Shown here one piece after another: positions 1-35,899 of a DNA stretch of 64,000 nucleotides. Source of the DNA: Amoebidium appalachense. Its lineage: Eukaryota; Ichthyosporea. The DNA lies in NCBI GenBank assembly GCA_963693365.1, contig CAVNZM010000010.1:7254001-7318000 (forward strand), given 5' to 3'. The notes under the pieces were generated by a model. It searched no databases. It was not told the DNA's origin and was given only the letters and a program-made list of their open reading frames with translations. A program made the translations under genes and the position numbers. Positions within the stretch are counted from its first letter, which is position 1. Each line of letters starts with the position of its first letter.

Positions 1-141
1 GGGTGGGGCTTGGGGGAGGGGAGGGGGAGGGGGGATGGGGGCGGGGGAAGGGGGGGGGGGGGGGGGGGGGGGGGGCAGCCTTGTTTCTGTTTGTAGGCCT
101 TAAAGGAGGTGGGGTACTGATGGTGTGATTGGGCACACCAG

Positions 142-16464
<16,323 letters not shown>

Positions 16465-17840
16465 TTTTCCCCCTTCCCCCCCCCCCCCCCCCCCCCCCTC
16501 CTGCATACATGGGCAGGCGCATCGGCTAAGAATGCAGGTTTAGCCACTGGTGACTTAACGTGCATCATCTTGCGAATGGTAGCATACAAATAGAACAAAC
16601 CATAGGTTCAGGTGTGTGCACGTGCATGGTAGCGGTGGTGTGCACATGCATGCACAACAAAACGTGCCACATCAATTCTGTCACATCAATTCTGCCGAAA
16701 TACTTGGATGTGTTTCTGTGTCAAATTCGTTGAATGTTGTCAAAATCTAGATTAAAATGGCTGAGCACTCTGTGTGCCAATATCTTTGAAAATCCCTGTG
16801 TAGGCTCTCAACGTGTAGGATGAGGATCTAAGGCTCTACTGCTGATCATGAAGCAAGAAACGTAAACGTATGGTTCTGATTTTGTTTTTCTTGTTGTTTC
16901 ATTTTCTTTCCTTTCCATTCGTATTAAGAATTCATGTTGGTGGGTTTTGCGGTTGTTTTGCCTGTGACACTATGGTGATATTATGTAGTGATATTCCATG
17001 CGTATGAATCTCTGAAGAACCATTTGTAGGTGAGTGGGAGTTCCTCCTTGCGCATGCCAGCTCTACGATTGTGCCAGCAGCAGTTGTGCACGTGAAAGAA
17101 CGTGGATGTCAATTGACCGTACTTGAACTGCATCATGACCATTTTTTTCAACGAAAGCAACGTCACTCTTGTCTCGCAAGGTCACACTTGCACAAGAACG
17201 AACCATAGGACCTGGTGTCGCTATTGCCATGGCAATAAACAAAATTCTTGCACTGAGCCTTCAATTGCAACTCAAAACCGGTGCGACAAAAAACTACTCG
17301 GTGAGTTGCAGTATTACAGTGAAATATTCCGCGACATGATTTTACATGTGAGCCATAATCAGGCAGTGCACGTGGACACATGCAATGGAGGTGACGTGTG
17401 GCCTTTAAATTCGTTCACCCAAACTGTGTTTCCAGTTGCTTTATTGCTGTTTCAGTTACTTTATATCTGGCATGTTTTGCAAGGCACCCGGCAAGGCTCA
17501 TATGGAGCTGATGTTCATATAAATACTTCGAGTTAATACCTACAGCAGCTCCCGACGAACTGCGCTGCTACCGTAAGGCTTACAAAAAAAGGTTTCCTTA
17601 CAAAAAAATAAGCTTGCAGACACTTTCTTGTTGTCGGTAGCATCTACTCGAGAACGGTAAAGATCGTGGCATAAAAAAAAAAATCCTACTAGAGAACAGT
17701 GCTATCACACAATTATTGTTGTCGGTAGCAATCTACTCGAGAACAATGTATACTATTATAACGACAAGTACTAGTGGTATGCAAACCACCTGAACGGAAG
17801 AGTATCTACAAAACTACATCGGCACACAGACCAGTCTCAT
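16465..17840. other. OPA1 3' flank and intergenic region
   Basis: A poly-C run at about 16477-16498 lies just after the stop. ATTAAA at 16751-16756 is a possible poly(A) signal. A 25-bp motif, TTGTTGTCGGTAGCA-TCTACTCGAGAAC with one variable position, occurs near 17628 and near 17717. No convincing gene: the open frames around 17123-17536 lack family features and composition signals. Confidence 0.6.
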
Positions 17841-18707
17841 CTACTCCGTAGTTATGCTCTTCTTAGAGTCAGAGAGTGGGTGGCTCAACCTATTACGCAG
17901 CACCTTTGGCATTGCTTGCGTGAATGTCTTGCTCAGTTTCCTCGTCAAAACCGCTGGGGTGTGTGCCACCTGGCTACCCAGCGACTTTCTCCTCTCCTTC
18001 ACCACTGCGGGTCTCAGGTGGTTTTTGTCTTCCTCACGTGCCGCCAATTCGTGCTCGAATTCGATGCATCGCTGACGCCATTTGTCGGTTTCCACTTGGG
18101 CGTGTTTGAGATCTTCAGCCGCCGTGGCTGCTTCTTGCTGCAAACGACTGCACTCTGAGAACAGTTGGTCCCGTTCCAGTTGGAGGGATGAAAGCTGCGA
18201 CTTTGTCTCCTCTAACGCGTCGGTGGTAGTCTGGCGCACAAACTCGAGGTTCTCCTCCTCTTTCTGAAAGGTTTTGAACATGGACACGTTGCTGTGCTGC
18301 AGCGCGCTCACCTCCAGCTTGAGAAGGTCGTTCTCCTCTTTTAGCTTTGCATTCTCAGCACGCAGCTGCTCCAAATCCTTGTGTACAGCGTTATACACCA
18401 CCACCCCAGTCTGGTCGAGATCGTCCATCTTCGCTTGCAGGCGCCGAGCGGTCGCTTCGACGAACGCGCGTAGTCGGGACGCCTCGGTTACTGCGTCCAT
18501 CTTGGTTTCTGGAAGGGAGTCGACAGAAGAGCTGTCGGAGTCGACAGCAGTGGGTGGGAGACGGTCGACGGTTAGAACGGCACCGGAAAGAGTGGCAAGC
18601 TTGCTGCTTGAAAACTCGAGGCTTTCTTTCTTGGCAAAGGACACATCAGTCCAGCTGTTTTGAGCCAGCGCCAGCTCGCTCCCAAAGTTCGACCGGCACA
18701 TTTTCAT
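17841..18707 (-). CDS. Intronless coiled-coil protein of unknown function, 288 aa
   Basis: A single exon starts at an ATG (18707) about 104 bp downstream of a TATA box and encodes 288 residues. Residues about 85-235 are strongly heptad-like and rich in Glu, Gln, Leu and Lys (for example LEQLRAENAKLKEENDLLKL), predicting a long coiled coil. The N-terminal 80 residues are Ser-rich (DSDSSSVDSLPE), and the C-terminus is basic and Ser-rich (KERRKSLGSQ, ending KKSITTE). No enzyme motif, signal peptide or membrane segment is visible. Base composition is balanced, unlike the repeats around it, which favours a real gene. It could be a cytoskeletal or centrosomal adaptor, but nothing seen identifies it. 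Lack of introns among intron-rich neighbours could mean origin by retroposition. Confidence 0.75.
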   Translation of the reverse strand: MKMCRSNFGSELALAQNSWTDVSFAKKESLEFSSSKLATLSGAVLTVDRLPPTAVDSDSSSVDSLPETKMDAVTEASRLRAFVEATARRLQAKMDDLDQTGVVVYNAVHKDLEQLRAENAKLKEENDLLKLEVSALQHSNVSMFKTFQKEEENLEFVRQTTTDALEETKSQLSSLQLERDQLFSECSRLQQEAATAAEDLKHAQVETDKWRQRCIEFEHELAAREEDKNHLRPAVVKERRKSLGSQVAHTPAVLTRKLSKTFTQAMPKVLRNRLSHPLSDSKKSITTE

Positions 18708-18810
18708 TTATTTTGCTCTCCGGGCACCGGGTGTGAGGAACTACAAAAACTTTCTACGCACGGCAACTGGTACAACAAACTGAAACTGATTTTGCTCATA
18801 GATCACCCAT

Positions 18811-18817
18811 TTTTATA
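18811..18817 (-). promoter_or_regulatory. TATA box for the coiled-coil gene
   Basis: On the minus strand the sequence reads AAGTATAAAAATGG. It lies about 104 bp upstream of the ATG at 18707, placing a start site near 18785 and a 5' leader of about 75 nt. Confidence 0.65.
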
Positions 18818-18819
18818 CT

Positions 18820-20400
18820 TGGCGCTCTCAGAATCTTCCAGCTGAAGATTCCGCAACTTTCTAAACACACTGCCGACATGTGTGATACGTATCCAATCAC
18901 AGGGTCGAACACGCTTGCCTCTAAAATGCTTCCAGTGGATTCTGCTGGCGTCTGCTGGAAAAAGCAAATAGAAAGACAAGGAATAAGAGCAAAAAAGCAC
19001 CCCCTAACAACTATTCATATTCTTAACAAGGTTTTTGGACTTATTTTCAAGAACATTTCATCATTTGGATGCTTTTACGACACCTTGACAAAGTCTCTAG
19101 AAATGGAATTCACAATTGACAATGCATAGCTTTGATCATTATATTCCAAACCATGGCTAACCAATCCAGTGCATGTATGTTGAATGCCTCATGGGCGCTT
19201 CCAGAAGGAAAATGCAAGGTGTTAACCAATAGGAAGCGGTTTTCTCTCTAGTTCGTTGCGATTGGCTGCTTTGGCATTGTAGGTCCATTGTAGCCACATT
19301 CACCGTATACTCCAAGCTAACCCAGGGTAACAGGCTCCCTGGTAGCTAAAAAGACAAATAGGCTCTTTCCCCTAGGTGACTCGAAAAATCTCCGTTCAAG
19401 CAACATTGATATCACAATTTTGCTCAAATTTTTTTTTAGATTTTCACCTCAAAGACGTATATATTATATTGCACCAGCAGGAACCTGGACTTTTGGAGTC
19501 ATGGGGCTCAACCATGGTTCAGGGAGAACGTAGCCTGAAAATCAACCATCCAATAAGATGGGAAAGCCCAGCTCTACACCAATCGTAGACGTTTCTTGAT
19601 AGCCTTATTAGTCTTGCACTCACATGCGCAGAGGTCGGCAGAGCCAGGCTGTGCTGGAAAACGCAGTAGGCCGTCGAATGTGGCTGGGCCTCCGGCAATG
19701 TCCACGCAATAAAAAGTGTGTAAACCCCGAGCCGGGCACACGTATACAGCTTACCCTGAACAAACATCGACACGTGTTCTCTTCCTTTCTCTCCAGCTGT
19801 ACATGTACACGTTCTTTTCGCCACGTTTGTGGTGGCGGGGGTGGGGGTGGGCGGGTTGGTGGGGATGGATAGGATATGGGTCAACGGTCCTGTCCCCTCC
19901 CCACCTCTCCCTGTCCCCTCCCCAGCTCTCCCCTCTTTCCTTCCCTCTCTCTCTCCTCATTCCCTGGGCACAAATACAAATAAACCCCGCAAAAGTGTGC
20001 GTGTGACTTTGGACTGCCACTTACTTATTAGACATGTACATAATCACAAAATAATTTCACAATATAACAGATGGAAAAAGATACCACACGACACTAGACC
20101 CGATGAAAGGAGACACGTTGAGAAACTAAGCCATATGTCTCGTTTTATATATAATGACCGCCTTAACCATATTACCAAATATGGCACACGCAAATGTGTA
20201 ACACCTAAATACTATTACTTTCCTGTAGAGTTGGTCTTTCTCTAGCTGAGGGTATAATTGACCACTTACCACGCTTTTACTGTACACGTGCTATACAGTG
20301 GAGATCTAATAAGTATAAGGTGGCATCGTTTGCATGCCCAAACAACACACACACACACCAGTTTAAAATGTATTGCCAAATGTAGTTTGATAGACCACAT
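18820..20400. other. Intergenic region; one uncertain open frame at its right end
   Basis: Mostly unique AT-rich sequence with no recognised gene at 18820-19950. At 19996-20245 (+ strand) an open stretch reads VTLDCHLLIRHVHNHKII and ends PVELVFL-stop. It is not simple repeat, and its lysine/arginine-rich composition could be a decayed transposon protein, but I cannot assign a family. Confidence 0.4.
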
Positions 20401-20409
20401 AATACCGAC

Positions 20410-20571
20410 AACACACACACGACACATTCACAACAGACACCCATAAAGATAGCCTTCCTGAAAATTACAACATCCTTGATTTTATACTAAACACACGTAA
20501 CTATGACCTGTTTATTAGATGTATTGATTGGCTTGAGAAACACATCACAAAATTCTAGAACACACACACAC

Positions 20572-20603
<32 letters not shown>

Positions 20604-20626
20604 AGCTGATACCGAGTGGGGAGAGA

Positions 20627-20660
<34 letters not shown>

Positions 20661-20860
20661 GCCCGCAAAAAAAAGAAAGAAAAAAAAGGGGAACTCAACT
20701 AATTGATTTTTCTTAGTCTTTATGGTGCCTCGTAGAGAAAGTAAACCCTGATATATAAACATCACCCGACATACATGCATGCTTGATCATGATATACCGC
20801 TGAGGGGATATTCCGAGCAAAAATACCCGAGACTTTCTTTGAGCTCCCTTTCGGTCTCTC
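20410..20860. repeat. Dispersed repeat, copy 1 (partner at 35900-36345)
   Basis: This block aligns with 35900-36345. Shared landmarks in order are ACACGACACATTCACAACAG, AATTACAACATCCTTGATTT, GATTGGCTTGAGAAACACAT, a (CA)n tract, CAGCTGATACCGAGTG, a homopolymer-rich stretch, TAGAGAAAGTAAACCCTGAT and ATATACCGCTGAGGGGATAT. Copies differ by substitutions and by different homopolymers in the middle. Inside is a short frame starting near 20430 (KDSLPENYNILDFILNTR, ending KHITKF-stop) that is kept in both copies. Confidence 0.85.
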
Positions 20861-21045
20861 AAAATAGGATGGTACAGTCGACGTGTGACACGGTGCACGG
20901 TGACAGTGCACTTGCGTGGTGCCGCTTGAGTTTTCTTCCAAATCGTACAGTTGGAAGTTACATTCCACTTCTAAAGACAATTAATCCCAAGGTGTATCGC
21001 AAGTTGCTTGACCTGCATGCAAGATTTCGGGGCCTTTGCGCACAT

Positions 21046-21085
<40 letters not shown>

Positions 21086-21108
21086 ACGGTATGGGTGTGT
21101 GTCACAGT

Positions 21109-21161
<53 letters not shown>

Positions 21162-21826
21162 CACACGCGTGTGCGTGTGTGTGCGTGTATGTGTTCTTTA
21201 GTCATTTCCGGAGAAGAGCGGGACTCTGAGAGGGTTCAATCAGACAACAGGAGTCCGGCAGTCAGTGAAATTCTGAACCCAATTTACCAAAGTTTATGAA
21301 TTTAGACAAACACTGACTGCATAGTGCCAGTATACATATATGTCGTATAGTTTAAAATGCTTAATTCTGCATCGAGTCTGCTAATGTTATTCTGCTTTTA
21401 GCACAGTTATAATAATTGTAGCTTTAGCAGATAACATTTCTGCGCAGTGGCAACAGAATAATCTTGCTTCGAGCACTGAGAATGGTTTGGTTGTTAGTAG
21501 AATCGTTAGTGATCATTAGTCTTCTTTTTTGCTGACTAATTCACCTCCGAGGCAGCCTCGGAATGATCTGCTTTTGCCGAACATTTAATTCTCTACTCTG
21601 CTCGAAGCAGAATAATTCCTTTTTTCACTGAATAATTCTGTCTTTTATTCAGCTCGCTGCAATTTGATTCTGCTGATTTGGTTGAGCCCCTTGCTTCCTG
21701 TACATGTGGCATTCACTCAGGGTGCACCCGGATACCTAACACAGTCCGCACACGGCCTGACAACTGCGGTTCGGCACACGTCAGCACACGCGCGCACGCA
21801 CACACACACACACCCCGTATGATGTG

Positions 21827-21868
<42 letters not shown>

Positions 21869-21998
21869 AGTGTCACACACACTAGTACACACACACAACA
21901 ATCATGATTTGTTAGCTGCTGTGAGTCTTCTCACTTCTCTCAGAGTCTCCGAGTCTCTCTCTCTCCCCCTCCCCCTCCCCCTCCCTCTCCCTCTCCCT

Positions 21999-22029
<31 letters not shown>

Positions 22030-22187
22030 GCTTTTTCTCACGGTCCCTGCTCAGTCGGTCTCCCTCGGCCTGGGCCCGTGCTTACCCCCCCCCCCCCCCT
22101 CCCCCTCACGTCTCTCTGTAACGTTTCTGTCGACCTAATTAGACCCCCCCCCCCCCCCCCCCCCCTCTCTCTCTCTCTCTCTCCCGA

Positions 22188-22236
<49 letters not shown>

Positions 22237-22269
22237 GGCTTTCCGCCTGCTCATACACTCAAGACTTCC

Positions 22270-22312
<43 letters not shown>

Positions 22313-22680
22313 ATTCTTAACTGCTCTTTCATCCCCCAACCTCCCCCCCTTTTCTAAATTGCTCCTTCGAGCACCCCTTCGCTCCTCTCCTCTTTTCTTG
22401 ATTGCTCGAATGACATCGATATCCCAAGAATGTCCCCATGGCTGCAGCCACCCAAACGACGTTCGAAGATCAAACATTTACGGTCTGGGTTACTTTAATT
22501 CCAATCTATCACATTCAGGGCCAGCCTGAATGGGGTTTGCAGATATTACCATACGTGTGATTTATACAATTAGTCATCATGGCACCGGGATCATATATAG
22601 CACATACGGTAAGTAACGAGACAGACTGTCACATCAAAATATTTCTGGAGCATACAGCGCTGCACTAATTCCACATACAT
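20860..22680. repeat. Intergenic region with (GT)n, (CT)n and poly-C tracts
   Basis: (GT)n at 21047-21084 and 21114-21158, (CA)n near 21830-21862, CCCTCT/CT repeats at 21955-22030, poly-C at 22085-22099 and 22145-22166, (CT)n to 22234, and a C-run of about 42 nt (22271-22312). The AT-rich part at 21300-21700 holds several AGCAGAATAAT-like fragments and no gene. Confidence 0.7.
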
Positions 22681-22739
22681 TAATATTGTGGTTTTGTGTT
22701 CAACACAATCACTGCATATGTAAAACTATAAAGAGATTA

Positions 22740-22915
22740 TGTGCAAAGGGCAAAAAAGAGAGAGAGACAGAGAGAATAAAAGGAAAGAACGAACGAATGA
22801 GTGAAATCAAAGAACGAAAGAAAGAAACCGAAAAAAGCGGGGGGAAAAAAAAGAAAGAAAGGAAAAAGAAAGAACACGGAGAAGGAAAAAATAAATTGAA
22901 CGAAAAGACCATTGG
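22740..22915 (+). repeat. Purine-rich GAAA-type low-complexity tract
   Basis: Almost pure A/G sequence with GAAAGAAA, GAGAGA and GAACGAA units. The lysine/glutamate-rich frame across it is a product of this composition. Confidence 0.7.
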
Positions 22916-23119
22916 CAGATGGTGACCAGAGGGACCCTAAAAACCCTGCAAACATGCCACACGATGCCACATACACACCTGCACACACCATTCATACTAT
23001 CTGCAATCACACCAGCATACATACCAAATTTCAAAACAGCTCTGCCAAAAACATCTACTATTCAGCCATACTCACCAGATATATCAACTGGGGCAACACA
23101 CGTGTATACGTTACAGTAC

Positions 23120-23487
23120 AAGAGAAATCGCCAAGAGTAAGGGCTATGTCTCTGCCAAACACCTCTATGGATATCTCTACCAGAATTATCTCCGAAATCG
23201 AAATCTCTACTAGACATATCTATGAACATTTTTTTTAGATGGATACATATCTCTATCAGAGCTACATATATTTTTTATAAAACAATAAAAAAAGTAGGAA
23301 TATCCCTCTGCCAGAAAATATCCGTGGATCTCTAAGAGTCATATCGCTGGCAGTGCGCTCCATCACTTACACAGTAGAGATCCTAGCAGAAATATCCCTG
23401 TCACGCATATCTACCAGACACATTTCAGCAGATATATCCGACCAGATCTATCCCCGCCAGAGATCTCGACTACCGTCAGACTCCCCC

Positions 23488-23490
<3 letters not shown>
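23120..23490. repeat. Degenerate short-period repeats of an ATATCTCTACCAGA-like motif
   Basis: Variants of ATATCTCTACCAGA recur irregularly every 15-40 bp, for example ATATCTCTACCAGAATTATC, CATATCTCTATCAGAGCTAC, AATATCCCTCTGCCAGAAAA, CATATCTACCAGACACATTT and GATCTATCCCCGCCAGAGAT. It borders the last proposed exon of the next gene. Confidence 0.55.
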
Positions 23491-29476
<5,986 letters not shown>

Positions 29477-29535
29477 AGCAGCACGCCATCCCACGCCGTG
29501 GAGACTAAAATTAGCAGCCGCCAAAGGATGTGAGC

Positions 29536-29543
29536 TATTTATA
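29536..29543 (-). promoter_or_regulatory. TATA box (TATAAATA) for the 23488-29476 gene
   Basis: The minus strand reads AGAGTATAAATAGCTC, 60 bp upstream of the ATG at 29476. This places transcription start near 29510. The short leader contains no other ATG. Confidence 0.7.
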
Positions 29544-29549
29544 CTCTTG

Positions 29550-29646
29550 GCCCTCAGGTCCAAAGCCCTCAGCTCCTGCAGGCCCTCCAGCCCAGCCATC
29601 CTCCGCTGCTTTACCCACAGTCAACACTGTAGGTGGGGGGGGGGAA

Positions 29647-29725
<79 letters not shown>

Positions 29726-29756
29726 CGCGCGCGTGTGCGTGTGTGTGCGGGACAGG

Positions 29757-29787
<31 letters not shown>

Positions 29788-29901
29788 CGCGAGTGACCAA
29801 TTGCGATACGGATGGCAAAACAGGTGATCAAAAAGTGGAGACCACAAAGAAAATGCACCGCTGGTGGGTGGGTTGGGGGGATTGGGGGTGGAGGGAGGGG
29901 G

Positions 29902-29934
<33 letters not shown>

Positions 29935-30513
29935 AGAATGTGTTAGCATCCGAAGTACACATTCATGACGGAGACCCGAGAGGGGGGGGGGGGGGGGGGG
30001 GGGGGGATGGAGGTGATCACGAACCCTCAAGAAATCAGCTATACAGACATGTGCAGGCAACTACAAAACAACACGAACAGAAGCAAACCTTTCATAAAGA
30101 GTCTAACAGTTTCCTTCCCTTCTCTGCAAACGCCTGCAAATATGTTACATCCCCCCCCCCCCCCCCCCCCAAAAAAAAAAAAAAAAAAAATACCCACATA
30201 ACACGGGCCGTTCGGTGACCCCTCCGCCCCTGTCCTCTCTCTCCCTCCCTCCCATCCCACTACAAGCCCCAAAATGTGCCCCCCCCCCCCCCCCCCCCCC
30301 CCCTCCCCCCTCCACACAGCGGAATATTCAACACCACATACACCCGAAGGTGCATAACACAGCTATCACTAACTCCTAATATGAAACTTCTGCTTGCTGT
30401 AAAGATTTAATTACGTCCAAACCGAGGCAGGTGTGTGTGTGTTTCTCATCCGCTGACTGACTCATACGTTTATCTCGTTTTCATTTGGTCCGTCCCCCCT
30501 CCCCCCCCCCCCC

Positions 30514-30550
<37 letters not shown>

Positions 30551-31017
30551 CCCCCCCCCCCCCCCCCCCCCCCCCCCAACCCACCCCCACATACAAACAC
30601 CGCCCACTCCCCCCACCAGATCACTCAAAAGGCCCTTCTTCTTCCCTCTCTTTTCCATTTCTGCTACTCTACCACCATGTCTCCCATGCCCTCCCTCTCT
30701 TCCCTCCCCATAACCCCAACCCCTCCCCCCTCCCCCTTCCTCTTCCTCCCCTTCATCTCTCTCCCTTTCTTGCCCCGAACTCTTCAGTCATTCTTTCACT
30801 GCCTACACTTCACACACGAACACAGGCATGGACACACGCACGTACACACACACACACGCCCGCACGCACACGCGCAGTGACTCTCATTCACTCACTCGTT
30901 GACTGGCTCACATCCACACACACACACACCACTCCCCCCTCTCACTCTCTCACTTTCACGCTCTCTCTCTCATCCCGTCTTTCATTTTCTTTTGTCTTTC
31001 CTCCTTCCCCCCCCCCC

Positions 31018-31048
<31 letters not shown>

Positions 31049-31267
31049 ACACACACGCACACAACAACTCATTTGCTCCTCTTCTATTCGTCCTTCTCTG
31101 TGTGTCTCTCTCCCCTCTCTCTCTCTCGCCTCCTCCCCCACCCTCACACACACACCACCACCACCACCACTGTGCTCCAGCTTGCTATCTTCATCCAACT
31201 CGACGTGTATCTACACACAAGCACCTCCTCCCCCTCCCCTGCCCCCTCCCCCTTCTCCCCCTTCTCC

Positions 31268-31308
<41 letters not shown>

Positions 31309-31667
31309 TCTCTCTCCCTCCCTCCCTCCCTCCCCCGCCCCCCCTCCCTCCCTCCCTCACTCCCCTCCCCCCCCCCCCCCCCCCCCCCCGTGCCTGTGTG
31401 TAGCTCTTTCTCCCCTTCCCCCCTCTCTCCCTCCCTCTCTCGCGCTCTTTTCCCACTCCCCACCCTCCCTCCCTCCCTCTCTCGCGCTCTCTCCCCCCTG
31501 CCCACCCTTTTCTCCTAATATATATATATATATATATGTATAAATCCCCCTCCTCTTCTCTTCCAATCTCCTTCCCCCCCCCCCCCTCCCCCACGCCCCG
31601 TCTCTCCCCTACACGCGTACCTCTCCATTTCTCTCCCACTTGCCCCCATCACAACATGCACCGTTGT

Positions 31668-31755
<88 letters not shown>

Positions 31756-32430
31756 GTGTGTTACGAGTGAGCTTCTGCGTGTGTGCGCGTGTGTGAATGT
31801 AAGAAAGACCATTAAGGTGAGATGCAAGGAGCACACGTGTGTGAGTATGTATGGCACTTCCTTTTAGTAGCTGTACAAGGCTAACGTGTTCAAACACTGC
31901 GCACCGACCCACCTCATGTTTAAGATGCAGCAGTTTCCAGAAAAATGAAGCCCGAGGTGTAGGTCTCAAGACTGAGCTACTCAGATGAAAAACAAAATAA
32001 CCGAGACAAGCAATATATCATTAGGTTGACTACACGAACATAAAGTTGAGCCCCCATGTACCCATCTCGAGAAGAAGAGCGCTTGGATAGAAACTCTCCC
32101 GAGCTTCTCTCGTCGGCCTTGCTCCTGCTACCTTTGGAGGTAGCTCTTATTTTTCAAGGCCAACAAAACTCCTTCGAATTCCGAAGCGACTGATCACGCA
32201 CGCAAAATCATACCCTTGACTCGCCAGAGTATACTTGGCATACGGCGGCTGAGGCCACAGTACGCAAGGCCTTGACCGTCACCGTTACGGTACGTCGAAC
32301 GTGGCTTGCTCTTTCTGCAGTCGGTGTCAGTGACGTCATTGGTGGCCGCCAAATTCCCGAATCGCCGATCGACCATGATCGGGGAATCGCGAACTTCGCA
32401 AGCGGCAAATTTATCGGCCCGTTTATCCCC
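29550..32430. repeat. Low-complexity intergenic region
   Basis: (GT)n 29650-29786 with GC-alternating parts, G-runs at 29907-29933 and 29983-30006, poly-C plus poly-A at 30151-30190, poly-C at 30280-30303, (CT)n and poly-C at 30516-30577, CT/CCCT-rich DNA at 30700-31620 with a short TA run (31519-31537), and (GT)n 31675-31754. The unique part 31870-32430 shows a small hairpin, GCTACC-TTTGGA-GGTAGC, near 32137 and no convincing gene. Confidence 0.75.
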
Positions 32431-32440
32431 AATGTAATTT

Positions 32441-32566
32441 GATTCACATTCAATGTGAATCAATCTTGTATCCCGGGAATGTTGGAAAATCGGTCAATTA
32501 GGGTGATTCATATTAAATGTGAATCAAAACCCCCCTTCAAAAAACAGAGTTTTTTCCCGTATAAAT
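32441..32566 (+). promoter_or_regulatory. Putative promoter: two palindromes upstream of a TATA box
   Basis: A perfect palindrome with 10-bp arms (GATTCACATT, one central base, AATGTGAATC) lies at 32441-32461. An imperfect copy is at 32505-32525, and TATAAAT follows at 32560-32566. The same palindrome sits just upstream of TATAAA at 35855. The arrangement suggests a dimeric transcription factor site plus core promoter. Confidence 0.5.
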
Positions 32567-32647
32567 GACCCCGTGGGGTCGAAACTTCGCAAGAGCGAAG
32601 TAAACATATATAGTTTTCAAAGCCCCGCGGCTGGGTATTGGTTGTAT

Positions 32648-32740
32648 ATGGGCTTTGCGGCGCAGCGAGGGCGTGCTGGCACACAAAGTTGGATATCGAC
32701 AACCCATAGAATGACCAATCCTTGCAATCGACTGATTGAT
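32648..32740 (+). CDS. Possible first coding exon of an unidentified gene
   Basis: The first ATG after the TATA box at 32560 opens a 31-codon frame (MGFAAQRGRAGTQSW, ending PCNRLID) that ends exactly at a strong donor, GTAAGTGT, at 32741. An in-frame second ATG lies at 32711. I could not link it to a next exon with matching phase. Candidates downstream are the acidic frame at 33067 and a short open stretch ending in a stop near 35556 (YSFGRHYDMPALKALARC). Confidence 0.35.
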
Positions 32741-33066
32741 GTAAGTGTGTTGCCTTGCAATATGTTACCTCATAATGAGCTTCTGAACAGCGTTTCATCT
32801 ATTGAGTAAAGATGAAGGTCGACCAGTTTCAATGCTTTACACCCCTCGAAGACTGAAAACCAATGGTTGTTACACAAAGGAAAACCATATATGGTGTTTA
32901 GACAGTAGCCTTTTTTGGCTCTTGTAAACAAAGCAACGCACCGTGGCCCCTTGAAAGAGCTGCACGTAGATCATCTTCCCATACCCGTGATTGAATTGCA
33001 CCGTTATATTGTCACTTCTCCTTGATATATACCAGTAGTTGGTGTCTCTTACAATGCACACAAAGA

Positions 33067-33294
33067 ATGGACGGGGGCATGGAGCTTGGTGATGGCAGTG
33101 GTGCGGGGTTCGAAGCAGGGGCACTTGACTCGGATTTCTTTGACAATATTTTTTCCCACGATAGCACACAGAGTGATGCAGAAGACAGTGAGGCTACAGA
33201 GGATACCGCTCTCTCAGGGAAATGGGGTATTTTTGACTCCAAGCAAGTAGACATAACACTCAAAGCAGACGATATTGAAAACAGGCTCCTATAG
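33067..33294 (+). CDS. Small acidic open frame, 75 aa, unknown function
   Basis: From the ATG at 33067 it encodes MDGGMELGDGSGAGFEAGAL, an acidic centre (HDSTQSDAEDSEATED) and the end ADDIENRLL-stop. The acidic, Ser-rich composition is coding-like and differs from the surrounding sequence. It may be a small protein or a terminal exon. The opposite strand has a longer frame (33416-33012), but its composition looks like the complement of this one. Confidence 0.35.
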   Translation: MDGGMELGDGSGAGFEAGALDSDFFDNIFSHDSTQSDAEDSEATEDTALSGKWGIFDSKQVDITLKADDIENRLL

Positions 33295-33544
33295 ACACGT
33301 TCAGGCGCAAGTCCAGTAATCCAAACGCCAAATCCTGCTTCGATATATGGCACACGAACAACTTGAAGGATATCAAAACACCTGAATACTGGGCAGCCTC
33401 GAGCCTCAGTAGACACGGTGGTCGCAGTGTGAAATGATTGGTTAAGTTAGAGTCACGTCACTTGCAGGCTTTGCTGTTGCCAAAGAGTTCTTCTTGTGTT
33501 TTTCCTTCACCCCCCCCCCACACCCCCCCCCCCCCCTTTTTTTT

Positions 33545-33548
33545 TTGG

Positions 33549-33587
<39 letters not shown>

Positions 33588-33617
33588 ACGGTGTGTGTGT
33601 GTGTGTGTGTGTGTGTG

Positions 33618-33664
<47 letters not shown>

Positions 33665-33760
33665 GTGGTGGTGGTGTATGATGGTGGTGGTGGTGGTGGT
33701 GGGGGGGGGGGGGGGGGGGGGGGAGGGGGGGCTCGGGGAGGGGGGGGGGGGGGGGGGGGA
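33545..33760. repeat. (GT)n, (GGT)n and poly-G tracts
   Basis: (GT)n 33550-33665 with short interruptions, GGT units 33666-33700 and G-runs to 33760. No gene is seen between here and 34130. Confidence 0.9.
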
Positions 33761-34139
33761 TTACCTATGATATCCAAGTTAACCGTTAGAGGGACTGATG
33801 TAATTTCAAGTGTAAGACACTTAATAGTTCAAATTTCGTGGTCTTCTACTACTGTAAATATATTCTTTTGTTGCTAAGATCAGAGTGTACCAGTATCACA
33901 GTTATTTTTCGGAACATTATGTAAAACTTTGTTTAGGCATTTAGAAGGAGCTTCAAGCTGAGTTACTGTATCATTGAATAAAATTTTTGTTTGAACGTGA
34001 AATTGCAAGTGTACGCAAACCTGCATGTCCGACCATTTATTATGACAATCTACAAATTTGGACACTTGTTCACTATATAATACATGGGAAAGAACAAGCA
34101 GAACATGCAGCCCCGGGCCGCCTGGCTGAGTATGTGCAT

Positions 34140-35440
<1,301 letters not shown>

Positions 35441-35613
35441 CGCGCACACACACACCTACAGACACGCTATTCATTTGGCAGGCACTATGACATGCCGGCA
35501 TTAAAAGCCCTCGCACGCTGCACGTGTCACTTAGTCACTAATTAGTATGATATGTCGGATCGGCTGGCGCGGCCGCGATCATGTATGTGAGTCGCGACTC
35601 GAAGTCGCGAATT

Positions 35614-35860
35614 GATTCACATTGTTTTCAGATTGATTCACATTGTTTGGAGCTCGCACCACCTCTCGAACGTCTCTAAGTAACATGAAAAATATAGACA
35701 TAAACACCCCAAAAAAATCATATGGGCGTTTTTTTGACTACCAAAACTAAGTTTTTGCTTAAGTAACATGTGTTTTTTGACCACAGGGTAAAAATTGAGA
35801 AGCGCCACAAAATTGATTCACATTGAATGTGAATCATCCGGACTACAGTGGGGTTATAAA
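35614..35860 (+). promoter_or_regulatory. Second palindrome-plus-TATA module
   Basis: Two half-sites, GATTCACATTG, lie at 35614 and 35635 (21 bp apart). A full palindrome is at 35815-35835 and TATAAA at 35855-35860, 19 bp after it. The motif is the one at 32441. The downstream sequence is the dispersed repeat at 35900, so which transcript it would drive is unclear. Confidence 0.45.
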
Positions 35861-35899
35861 CAGCTCATTATGTAATGTAGGCCCGCCGATTGATAAGAT

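Noticed and set aside
17123-17536. 137-residue plus-strand open frame after OPA1
   Set aside because: No motif, no repeat structure, no promoter or poly(A) context; a chance frame in AT-rich DNA.
22686-22925. Lysine/glutamate-rich plus-strand frame
   Set aside because: Explained by a GAAA-type purine tract.
33012-33416. 134-residue minus-strand frame
   Set aside because: It is the complement of a more coding-like acidic plus-strand frame and has no splice or promoter support.
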